DNA of 6,190 nt from Paracoccaceae bacterium (lineage in GTDB: Bacteria > Pseudomonadota > Alphaproteobacteria > Rhodobacterales > Rhodobacteraceae), in the NCBI GenBank assembly GCA_007128995.1, contig SKWJ01000149.1, positions 1-6,190 on the forward strand, in the 5' to 3' direction. Within the stretch, counting starts at the first letter, position 1. The number at the start of each line of letters is the position of its first letter. A program made the translations under genes and the position numbers. Shown here in pieces: positions 1 through 5,534 of this stretch. The notes under the pieces are model-generated. The model saw only the letters and a list, made by a program, of their open reading frames with translations. It ran no database searches and was not told the DNA's origin.

Positions 1-1
1 G

Positions 2-709
2 TTCCTGTCGCGCGCGAGTGCAGCCGGTGCGCCGGTCCTGCTGGGGGCCGTGCCGCGCGCCTATGTCGATTACAATCGCGCAGCCAGCGAACTGGACCCG
101 GCGCTGATTGCCGGTGTATCATTACGGGGCCTCAACCCCCGCATCAGTTCCGGACTAGGCGTGATTCCCCGCGTCGTGGCCGGGGGGCGCGCGATCTATC
201 GCGGCAAGCTGACCCAGGCAGAGGCAGAGCGGCGCTTGCGCCTTTACTGGCATCCCTATCATGACAAGCTTGCCGCGCTCATGGCAGAAAAGCGCGCCCA
301 TCACGGGCGGGCAATCCTTCTTGACATGCATTCGATGCCGCGCGATGCGGTGACGATGAACGGCCAGCATACCGCGCTGCGTCCGGACATTGTTCTTGGG
401 GATCGTTTCGGGGCCTCGGCGCAGGCGGCCATCACCGCGGCCGTGGCCGAAGTGTTCACGCAGGCCGGGCTGCGCGTCGCGCGGAATTCGCCCTTTGCCG
501 GGGCCTATATCACGCAGCGCCACGGACAGCCGTCGATAGGGCAGCATGCGATCCAGATCGAAATTGATCGTGGCCTTTATCTGGATGAGCGCCGGGTTGA
601 ACCGAATACCGGCTTCGAAGCTTTCTGCAAGGTGATGGACGGTGTCGTCCAGCAGTTGAGTGCGCTTGGCCGTGCGCCGGGTATCGCAGCACCACTGGCT
701 GCCGAGTAA
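2..709 (+). CDS. N-formylglutamate amidohydrolase family protein, 5'-truncated by the window edge
   Basis: This family (PF05013) hydrolyses N-formylglutamate to formate and glutamate, the last step of one histidine-degradation route, and is a cytosolic metal-dependent enzyme. The frame is open from base 2 to the TAA at 707-709. The GTG at 50 is not taken as the start, because the preceding residues (ending GAPVLLGAV) already match the family stretch before the PRAYVDYNR motif. Visible family marks are PRAYVDYNRAASELDP, the GLGVIPRV..GG..IY segment, a DMHSMP motif at 323-340 (probable metal or catalytic site), RPDIVLGDR, and a late block at 518-589 containing RHGQ and QIEIDRGLYLDE. About 236 residues are present. 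Full-length members are usually around 260-290, so the N-terminus with its first metal-binding motif is missing. No other hut genes are visible, so the histidine-pathway role (hutG) is possible but unproven; some family members have other N-acyl amino acid substrates. Confidence 0.88.
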   Translation, partial: FLSRASAAGAPVLLGAVPRAYVDYNRAASELDPALIAGVSLRGLNPRISSGLGVIPRVVAGGRAIYRGKLTQAEAERRLRLYWHPYHDKLAALMAEKRAHHGRAILLDMHSMPRDAVTMNGQHTALRPDIVLGDRFGASAQAAITAAVAEVFTQAGLRVARNSPFAGAYITQRHGQPSIGQHAIQIEIDRGLYLDERRVEPNTGFEAFCKVMDGVVQQLSALGRAPGIAAPLAAE

Positions 710-785
710 CGAAGCGGCCACCGGGATTTTAAAGATTCGACATGATTTTGAGTATTTAAGGATTCTGCGTTAACGGGTTTCTGCT

Positions 786-791
786 TATACT
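786..791 (+). promoter_or_regulatory. Possible -10 element for the antiporter gene, placed for a leaderless mRNA
   Basis: TATACT at 786-791 matches the TATAAT consensus in 5 of 6 positions and lies 6 bases before the ATG at 798, so transcription would begin at or next to the start codon. No convincing -35 hexamer lies 16-18 bases upstream (ATTCTG, TTCTGC and TCTGCG at 762-769 are all poor). No Shine-Dalgarno sequence is seen before the ATG. The rest of the 88-base gap 710-797 is comparatively AT-rich, with no gene and no clear terminator for the preceding gene. Confidence 0.35.
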
Positions 792-797
792 GCTGCT

Positions 798-3317
798 ATG
801 GATATCATTGCACTTGTTGGCGCACTGGCGGCACTCTTCTTGATCATTGGCATTTCCGAACCGTTGGCCGAGCGGTTGCGCCTGCCATTCACGGTGATTC
901 TGGCAATTGTCGGCGCGATTATCGGCGCGGTCGCGCTGTATGTCCTGTCGAGCCAGTATGTTGATTCCATGAATCCGGTCTTGCGGCGCCTTCTGGAAGT
1001 GCCAATCCGGTCGAATGTGTTTCTGTATGTCCTGTTGCCGACATTGCTGTTTCAGGTCGCGCTTATGGTCAATGCACGGCGCATGCTGGATGACTGGGTT
1101 CCCATTCTTGTCATGGCTGTCGGTGCGGTTGTGGTGGCGACAGTTGTCATCGGCTATGCGCTGACCCCGTTCACCAGCCTGTCGCTCGCGGCCTGCCTTC
1201 TGATTGGCGCGATTGTCTCGACAACGGACCCGTCCGCCGTTGTCAGCATCTTCCGCAACATCGCTGCCCCTCAGCGCCTGACACGCATTGTCGAAGGCGA
1301 AAGCCTGCTGAATGACGCCGCCGCCATCGCCCTGTTCGGCTTTTTCCTGACATTCGTGATGTCTGGTGTCCCCGACCCAAGCCTGCAGGAAGCGCTCGTC
1401 ATCTTTCCATGGCTTTTGCTGGGCGGGATTGGCGTCGGCCTGGTGTTCGCACGACTGGCGATTGCCCTCATGGCGATGATCGACCGGTTTCCGCGGGCAC
1501 AGGTCTCGATCAGCATTGGTTTGCCCTATCTGACCTATATTGCCGCCGAACAATTCTTGTCGACGTCAGGTGTCATTGCGGTGGTTGTGGCCGGGCTGAC
1601 GCTGAATCTGGTCGGGCCGGGCCGGCTGACCCCCACAAGCTGGAGCTACCTGCGCGAGGTCTGGGAGGTGCTTGCCTATTGGGCGGGTGCACTCATCTTC
1701 ATTCTTGCCGCCTTGCTGATCCCGCGTCTGATGGGGGATCTCAGGATGAACGATCTCTACCTGATCGGCATCATCATCCTCGCGGCTTTTGTCGCACGCG
1801 CCATCATCCTGTGGGGCATGTTGCCCGCGCTTTCCTTCCTGAAGCTTTCGCCACAGGTGGAACCCCCTTACCGCGCGGCGATCCTTTGGGGGGGGTTGCG
1901 CGGTGCGGTCACGCTGGCACTGGCGCTGGCTGTGACCGAAAGCGCACTCGTCCCGCCCGCCATCAAGCGCGAGGTCGGTATTCTGGCCACTGGCTTCACC
2001 TTGTTCACATTGCTGGTGCAGGGGACGACGCTGCGATGGATCATTGCCCGGCTTGGGCTGGCGCGCCTGCCAAAACTGGATCAGGCGCTGTCGCATCAGG
2101 TGATCGCCGTTGCGCTGCAAAACGTGCGCGAGGATATTGCCGAAACAACCCGTGAATACCGCCTTCCGAAAGAAGTGATCCGCGCCGAAGCCAAACGCTT
2201 TGCCGAGCGGTTGGACAAGGCCGTTGAACTGGCTGAAACCGCCGAGGAAATCGCGGATCGCGACCGGATCACGCTTGGGCTTGTCGCGCTCGCAGGGCGG
2301 GAACGCGATCTGATCATCGAGAATTTCCGAGAGGGCGTCTTCTCGACCCGTCTGGTGGACAGGATGCTTTCTGACGTTGATCGCCTGATAGAGCAGACAC
2401 GCGGCGGCGGGCGGAATGAATACCGGGCCGCCAGTCGGCGTTCGCTTGGATACGGCGGATGGTACAGGCTTGCTGTCTGGCTGCACAATCGTCTGCGCTG
2501 GTCTGGCCCGCTGGAACGCATGACCGCAGAACGGTTCGAGATCCTTCTGAACCAGCGCTTTACCCTTGGCGAATTGCACGCCTATATCGACCGGAAGATC
2601 CGGCGCATCCATGGCCGCCGCGTTGCGGATCTGCTGCATGAATTGCTGCGCCGGCGCGAGGAAGGCACCGACAGCGCGCTTGAAGGGCTGCAACTGCAAT
2701 ACCCTGCTTTTGCTGAAGAGATGGAGCGGCGGTTTATCCGGCGTGCATCGCTGCGCCTTGAAGCGCGTGAATATGAAACCCTGTTCAGCGACGGGCTGAT
2801 CAGCCGAGAGCTTTATGCGACGCTTCTTAACCGCCTGTCCGAGCAACGCGCCCGCGTCGAAGCGCGCCCGCGTCTGGATTTCGCCCTGCAGAAAGACGCG
2901 TTCCTGCGCAGCTTTCCGCTTTTTGAGGGGATGAGCGACACGCAGCGGCGTCAATTGGCGCGCGCGCTGCGCACCCATCATGTTGAACCCGGAACCGTGC
3001 TGTTGCGCAAGGGCGAAGTCCCCCATTGCGTCTATTTCATTGCATCAGGCGCTGTCGAGCTGGAGCGCAAGGGCCAGAAGCTTCGGCTTGGCCGGGGCGA
3101 GTTCTTCGGGCATATCGGACTTCTGACCCGCCAGCCTCGCATCGCCATGATCAGCGCGATCAGCCATACCTCGCTTCTGTCGCTGGATGAAACACGCTTC
3201 AAGCGGCTGCTGGCGCGCAATCGCTCGTTATATGACGCGGTTCTTCACAGTGCAGAACTGCGCGGCGTGCGTCTGGATAATGCGGCAATCGCGGAACGGC
3301 CATTGGGCCGGGCATAG
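798..3317 (+). CDS. CPA1/NhaP-type cation:proton antiporter with C-terminal cyclic-nucleotide-binding-like domain
   Basis: An inner-membrane antiporter expected to exchange Na+ (or K+/Li+) for H+ and so control cytoplasmic pH and sodium. Residues 1-~415 form about 12-13 hydrophobic segments of the Na_H_Exchanger type (PF00999). They include TDP at 143-145 (the unwound TM4-type motif), EGESLLND with the ion-binding N172-D173, an STSGVIAVVVAGL segment, and WGGLRGAVTLALAL with R368. Residues ~425-700 are soluble, charged and mostly helical. Residues ~702-820 form a cNMP-binding-like fold (FLRSFPLFEGM through GEFFGHIGLLT). In its phosphate-binding cassette the usual ribose-contacting Glu is His772 and the Ser/Thr after Arg781 is Ile782, so nucleotide binding is doubtful. 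At 839 residues it is much longer than plain NhaP proteins (~400-550). No voltage-sensor-like membrane segments are seen in the linker, unlike sperm NHE. The start is bounded by an in-frame TAA at 771-773; ATG 798 is the only reasonable start that keeps TM1. Ion specificity cannot be read from sequence. Confidence 0.9.
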   Translation: MDIIALVGALAALFLIIGISEPLAERLRLPFTVILAIVGAIIGAVALYVLSSQYVDSMNPVLRRLLEVPIRSNVFLYVLLPTLLFQVALMVNARRMLDDWVPILVMAVGAVVVATVVIGYALTPFTSLSLAACLLIGAIVSTTDPSAVVSIFRNIAAPQRLTRIVEGESLLNDAAAIALFGFFLTFVMSGVPDPSLQEALVIFPWLLLGGIGVGLVFARLAIALMAMIDRFPRAQVSISIGLPYLTYIAAEQFLSTSGVIAVVVAGLTLNLVGPGRLTPTSWSYLREVWEVLAYWAGALIFILAALLIPRLMGDLRMNDLYLIGIIILAAFVARAIILWGMLPALSFLKLSPQVEPPYRAAILWGGLRGAVTLALALAVTESALVPPAIKREVGILATGFTLFTLLVQGTTLRWIIARLGLARLPKLDQALSHQVIAVALQNVREDIAETTREYRLPKEVIRAEAKRFAERLDKAVELAETAEEIADRDRITLGLVALAGRERDLIIENFREGVFSTRLVDRMLSDVDRLIEQTRGGGRNEYRAASRRSLGYGGWYRLAVWLHNRLRWSGPLERMTAERFEILLNQRFTLGELHAYIDRKIRRIHGRRVADLLHELLRRREEGTDSALEGLQLQYPAFAEEMERRFIRRASLRLEAREYETLFSDGLISRELYATLLNRLSEQRARVEARPRLDFALQKDAFLRSFPLFEGMSDTQRRQLARALRTHHVEPGTVLLRKGEVPHCVYFIASGAVELERKGQKLRLGRGEFFGHIGLLTRQPRIAMISAISHTSLLSLDETRFKRLLARNRSLYDAVLHSAELRGVRLDNAAIAERPLGRA

Positions 3318-3328
3318 GCCGGGTGGGA

Positions 3329-3964
3329 TCAGGGAAAGCGATGCTCTGGCGAGCCTGACTGCCACGGCGGATATTTCTGCATGACGGCAGCAAAGGCATC
3401 AGACGCCAGATACCGTGCCAGCCATCCTTGCAGGCCCGGCCAGCGCTGCGCATCGAACCAGGGTTTGTTGATAAAGGCGAACTGACGAACAAACGGGAAC
3501 AGTGCGACATCGGCAAGGCTTTCACGCCCGAAAATCCAACCATCAGACTGCGATATCGCGGCATCCAGCGCGCGCAGATGCGCGCTTGCAACCGAGAGGT
3601 GGCGCTCGGGGTCTTCGTCCGGGTAGCGGCTGGCATATTTGCATCTGTCCAGCGCATGCTTGAAGGCCCCATCATTGCAGGCGATCCAGTCCCATCCCGC
3701 AGCCGGCATGTTCAACCAACCACGCGGGTCATTCATGCCAAGGGCCCAACGCATGATATCCAGACTTTCGTCGATCACCGTATCGGGCAGAACAAGGCAA
3801 GGCACAGTGGCACTGGGCGAGGCTGAACAAAACGCCGCAGGCTTGTCGCGCAGCACGATTTCGCGCAGTGCAACGCTCTCGCCGCTGACCCAGATCGCCA
3901 GACGAGCACGAATGGCATAGGGGCAACGGCGGAAGGACCACAGAATGGGCTGTGCAGCTGTCAT
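3329..3964 (-). CDS. Glutathione S-transferase family protein
   Basis: A 211-residue cytosolic GST-fold protein that should use glutathione for conjugation or thiol-disulfide chemistry; the substrate is unknown. The N-terminal thioredoxin-like domain (about 5-80) carries RRCPYAIRAR with Cys14 at the catalytic position, the cis-proline in TVPCL (V54-P55) and the glutathione-gripping pair E66-S67 in IDESLDIM. The C-terminal helical domain (about 90-205) contains the N-capping box S149-x-x-D152 in ESLADVALFPF. The length is normal. A Cys at the active site, instead of Tyr or Ser, suggests glutaredoxin-like reductase or dehalogenase-type chemistry as in Cys-type (omega/beta-like) GSTs; this is inferred from family knowledge. 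The gene starts 18 bases after the ilvE stop with its own ribosome site (GGCGGAG), so it is probably the second gene of that transcript. It ends 11 bases from the stop of the convergent antiporter gene. Confidence 0.9.
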   Translation of the reverse strand: MTAAQPILWSFRRCPYAIRARLAIWVSGESVALREIVLRDKPAAFCSASPSATVPCLVLPDTVIDESLDIMRWALGMNDPRGWLNMPAAGWDWIACNDGAFKHALDRCKYASRYPDEDPERHLSVASAHLRALDAAISQSDGWIFGRESLADVALFPFVRQFAFINKPWFDAQRWPGLQGWLARYLASDAFAAVMQKYPPWQSGSPEHRFP

Positions 3965-3969
3965 GCTCG

Positions 3970-3976
3970 CTCCGCC
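3970..3976 (-). promoter_or_regulatory. Ribosome binding site of the GST gene
   Basis: On the minus strand GGCGGAG lies 5 bases before the ATG whose first base is 3964. It sits wholly in the 18-base gap after ilvE, so the GST gene can be translated independently from a shared mRNA. Confidence 0.7.
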
Positions 3977-3982
3977 AGAGCG

Positions 3983-4852
3983 TCAGGCGCGGACCAGCGC
4001 CTCATAGGTTTCAGCGACTTTGCGCGTCATCTGCCCAACCTGAAAATGATGCGCGCCGATCTGGCCGACGGGTGTCACTTCGGCGGCTGTACCCGTGAGC
4101 CAGCATTCAGAGAAATCCGCCAGTTCCTCAGGCATGATATGGCGTTCATGGACGGTGATTCCCATGTCTTTCAGCATGGAGATCACAGTCTGGCGCGTGA
4201 TCCCGTTCAGGATGGCATCGGGAATGGGCGTATGCACTTCGCCATCCTTGACGAAAAACACATTCGCCCCGGTCGCTTCGGCCACATAGCCGCGATAGTC
4301 GTAGAACAGCGCATCCGAGCAGCCCTTCTCTTCGGCCGCATGCTTGGACATGGTGCAGATCATATACAGCCCCGCCGCTTTGGCCGAGGTCGGGATGGTG
4401 TCAGGCGACGGGCGGCGCCATTTTGCGATATCCAGCTTCGCACCCTGCCATTTGGCGTCACCGTAATAGGCCCCCCATTCCCAGGCAGCAACCGCCAGAC
4501 GCACCGGGTTGCGACGCGCCGCGACGCCCATATCCTCGCCTGCGCCGCGCCATGCAACCGCACGGACATAGGCATCTTTCAGGCCATTCGCTTCAAGCAC
4601 CGCAGTTTTCGCAGATTCGATCTGATCGACAGAATACGGGATCGGCATATCCAGCAGGCGCCCCGATTCCAGCAAACGCGCCGAATGTTCGCGGCTTTTG
4701 AAGATCTTCCCGCTATAGCAGCGCTCGCCCTCGAACACCGAGGAGGCATAGTGCATCGCATGCGACAGAATATGCACATTCGCATCGCGCCAGGGCACCA
4801 GCGCGCCATCCATCCAGATCATCCCGTCCCTGTCGTCATATGCGCCGGCCAT
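3983..4852 (-). CDS. ilvE: Branched-chain amino acid aminotransferase
   Basis: A PLP-dependent fold-type IV transaminase that interconverts valine, leucine and isoleucine with their 2-oxo acids, using 2-oxoglutarate/glutamate, in the cytosol. Counting from the start chosen here (289 residues): WMDGALVPWRDANVH near the N-terminus, HYASSVFEGER (substrate pocket), the PLP-Schiff-base lysine K158 in PTSAKAAGLYM (AAA codon at 4379-4381), GYVAEATGAN with E192 (pyridine-nitrogen contact), LNGITRQTVI, and WLTGTAAEVTPV (phosphate and carboxylate binding, about 251-262). All the key residues of E. coli IlvE have counterparts. The frame stays open upstream to a TTG at 4891, but ATG 4852 is chosen because GAGGAGG lies 5 bases before it and MAGAYDDRDG matches the usual N-terminus of Rhodobacteraceae homologues as I recall them. 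It is divergent from the petP-like gene and followed by the GST gene. Confidence 0.95.
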   Translation of the reverse strand: MAGAYDDRDGMIWMDGALVPWRDANVHILSHAMHYASSVFEGERCYSGKIFKSREHSARLLESGRLLDMPIPYSVDQIESAKTAVLEANGLKDAYVRAVAWRGAGEDMGVAARRNPVRLAVAAWEWGAYYGDAKWQGAKLDIAKWRRPSPDTIPTSAKAAGLYMICTMSKHAAEEKGCSDALFYDYRGYVAEATGANVFFVKDGEVHTPIPDAILNGITRQTVISMLKDMGITVHERHIMPEELADFSECWLTGTAAEVTPVGQIGAHHFQVGQMTRKVAETYEALVRA

Positions 4853-4857
4853 GATTG

Positions 4858-4864
4858 CCTCCTC
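4858..4864 (-). promoter_or_regulatory. Strong ribosome binding site that fixes the ilvE start
   Basis: GAGGAGG on the minus strand, 5 bases before the ATG at 4852. It decides for this start over the open TTG at 4891, which would add 13 residues (MRNIWKCGVEEAI) that do not resemble the family. Confidence 0.85.
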
Positions 4865-4914
4865 TACGCCGCATTTCCAGATGTTGCGCAATTTAGGTCC
4901 GATATGGACACAAT

Positions 4915-4943
4915 ATTACACCAAATCGACGAATCGGTATCAA
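4915..4943 (-). promoter_or_regulatory. Putative sigma-70-type promoter of ilvE-GST
   Basis: Read on the minus strand, TTGATA (4943-4938, 5 of 6 to TTGACA) is followed after exactly 17 bases by TGTAAT (4920-4915, 5 of 6 to TATAAT). The predicted start of transcription near 4908 gives a leader of about 56 bases before the ilvE ATG. No leader peptide rich in branched-chain codons and no attenuator-like hairpin is visible in that leader. Confidence 0.6.
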
Positions 4944-4946
4944 TTC
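4931..4946. promoter_or_regulatory. Imperfect palindrome over the ilvE -35 element, candidate operator
   Basis: GAATCGGTATCAATTC equals its own reverse complement at 12 of 16 positions, with perfect GAAT/ATTC ends. It covers the whole ilvE -35 hexamer (4938-4943) and ends 4 bases before the petP -35. Its length suits a MarR-dimer site. Which protein binds it, if any, is unknown. Confidence 0.35.
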
Positions 4947-4950
4947 GCTC

Positions 4951-4979
4951 TTGGAATGTCAACAAGGCTGACATAAAAT
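4951..4979 (+). promoter_or_regulatory. Putative sigma-70-type promoter of petP-petR
   Basis: TTGGAA at 4951-4956 (4 of 6 to consensus) and TAAAAT at 4974-4979 (5 of 6) are separated by exactly 17 bases. Transcription would start near 4986, about 39 bases before the petP ATG. The spacer holds an inverted repeat (separate entry), as expected for a repressible promoter. Confidence 0.6.
4956..4974. promoter_or_regulatory. Inverted repeat ATGTCA-N7-TGACAT in the petP promoter spacer, candidate operator
   Basis: Arms at 4956-4961 and 4969-4974 are perfect 6-base reverse complements around a 7-base centre. The element fills the gap between the -35 and -10 hexamers, so a bound dimer would exclude RNA polymerase. 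Autorepression by the adjacent MarR-family protein is the simplest guess, but no binding specificity can be read from the sequence. Confidence 0.5.
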
Positions 4980-4995
4980 GAAGCAGGGCCGAAGA

Positions 4996-5016
4996 TGAGG
5001 GGACACTGAGGGGACA
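4996..5016 (+). repeat. Tandem direct repeat of TGAGGGGACA in the petP leader
   Basis: Two identical 10-base copies (4996-5005 and 5007-5016) are separated by one base, an 11-base period or about one helical turn. They lie downstream of the predicted transcription start and directly before the GGGG of the ribosome site. OmpR-family regulators such as the petR product typically bind direct repeats at this spacing, so an autoregulatory site is possible. Alternatives are an effect on translation (multiple G-rich anti-SD matches) or a simple duplication. Confidence 0.7.
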
Positions 5017-5024
5017 GGGGCATC

Positions 5025-5534
5025 ATGGCCGAGGGACATGGCAGCGCGATTGGCGGCGAGAACCTGCTTTTTCTGACTGATGAGCAATTGCGCAAGGGCA
5101 TCGAGGCCATGTTCTTTGCCTATCGGGGGTTCACTGCCGACCCGGACAGGATTCTGGAAGCGCATGGCTATGGTCGGGCGCATCATCGGGCGTTGCATTT
5201 CATCAACCGGACCCATGGGACGACTGTCAACAACCTGCTCTCGACACTTGGGGTCACGAAACAATCGCTGAACCGCGTTCTGCGGACCCTTATCAAGGAT
5301 GGACTGGTCGAAAGCCGTGTCGGAAGGACCGACCGCCGTGAGCGCAACCTGTTCCTGACCACCCAAGGTGCAGAACTCGAACGCGCCTTGTCAGAAGCGC
5401 AGCGCGAACGTATGCGCGCGGCTTACCGTGCGGCCGGGCCGCAGGCAGTGGCAGGATTTCGGCAGGTTCTGGAGGCCATGATGGATGACGAGATCAGGCG
5501 CCAATACCAGAATGTCCGGGACCGCCGCCCATGA
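5025..5534 (+). CDS. petP: MarR-family transcriptional regulator, PetP-like
   Basis: A 169-residue winged-helix DNA-binding protein, expected to act as a dimer on a palindromic operator. Residues ~18-48 form the N-terminal dimerisation helix. The helix-turn-helix spans about 66-93 (TTVNNLLSTLGVTKQSLNRV), followed by the wing (95-111) with the MarR-typical D103-R104-R105 turn. A C-terminal helical arm (about 115-158) completes the dimer interface. The start ATG 5025 has AGGGG 4 bases upstream and is bounded by an in-frame TGA at 5007. Its stop overlaps the next start (ATGA), so the two genes are probably translationally coupled. The name rests on the petP-petR pairing known from Rhodobacter capsulatus, where both are reported as needed for photosynthetic and respiratory growth. 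No ligand-sensing residue or redox cysteine is evident; the protein contains no Cys. Confidence 0.85.
   Translation: MAEGHGSAIGGENLLFLTDEQLRKGIEAMFFAYRGFTADPDRILEAHGYGRAHHRALHFINRTHGTTVNNLLSTLGVTKQSLNRVLRTLIKDGLVESRVGRTDRRERNLFLTTQGAELERALSEAQRERMRAAYRAAGPQAVAGFRQVLEAMMDDEIRRQYQNVRDRRP

Noticed and set aside
50..709. Complete amidohydrolase gene starting at GTG 50
   Set aside because: The residues encoded upstream of 50 continue the family alignment, so the gene begins outside the window.
712..732. Possible terminator after the amidohydrolase gene (CGG-CCA-CCG followed by TTTT)
   Set aside because: The stem is only 3 base pairs and the T-run is short and interrupted; not enough to call.
1566..3026. 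A 486-codon open frame on the minus strand inside the antiporter gene (and similar long ones at 756-1553 and 2096-2521)
   Set aside because: These mirror a well-supported plus-strand gene in high-GC DNA, have low-complexity Gln/Arg/Pro-rich translations without a recognisable domain, and lack convincing ribosome sites.
3304..3320. GGCC...GGCC hairpin at the end of the antiporter gene
   Set aside because: A 4-base stem of a self-complementary motif with no T-run, expected by chance in GC-rich DNA.
4853..4891. N-terminal extension of IlvE to a TTG start at 4891
   Set aside because: The added residues do not match the family, and ATG 4852 has a near-perfect ribosome site 5 bases upstream.
4897..4909. 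GTCC-N5-GGAC inverted repeat at the predicted ilvE transcription start
   Set aside because: Arms of only 4 bases and an asymmetric centre; likely chance.
4934..4947. FNR/FnrL-like box around TTGAT on the minus strand of the ilvE promoter
   Set aside because: One half-site (TTGAT) fits, but the partner half (ATTCG) matches the ATCAA consensus at only 2 of 5 positions; the TTGATA is better explained as the -35.
4046..4981. A 311-codon plus-strand open frame opposite ilvE
   Set aside because: It is antisense to a clear aminotransferase with all catalytic residues, its His/Arg-rich translation resembles no family, and it would run through the divergent promoter region.
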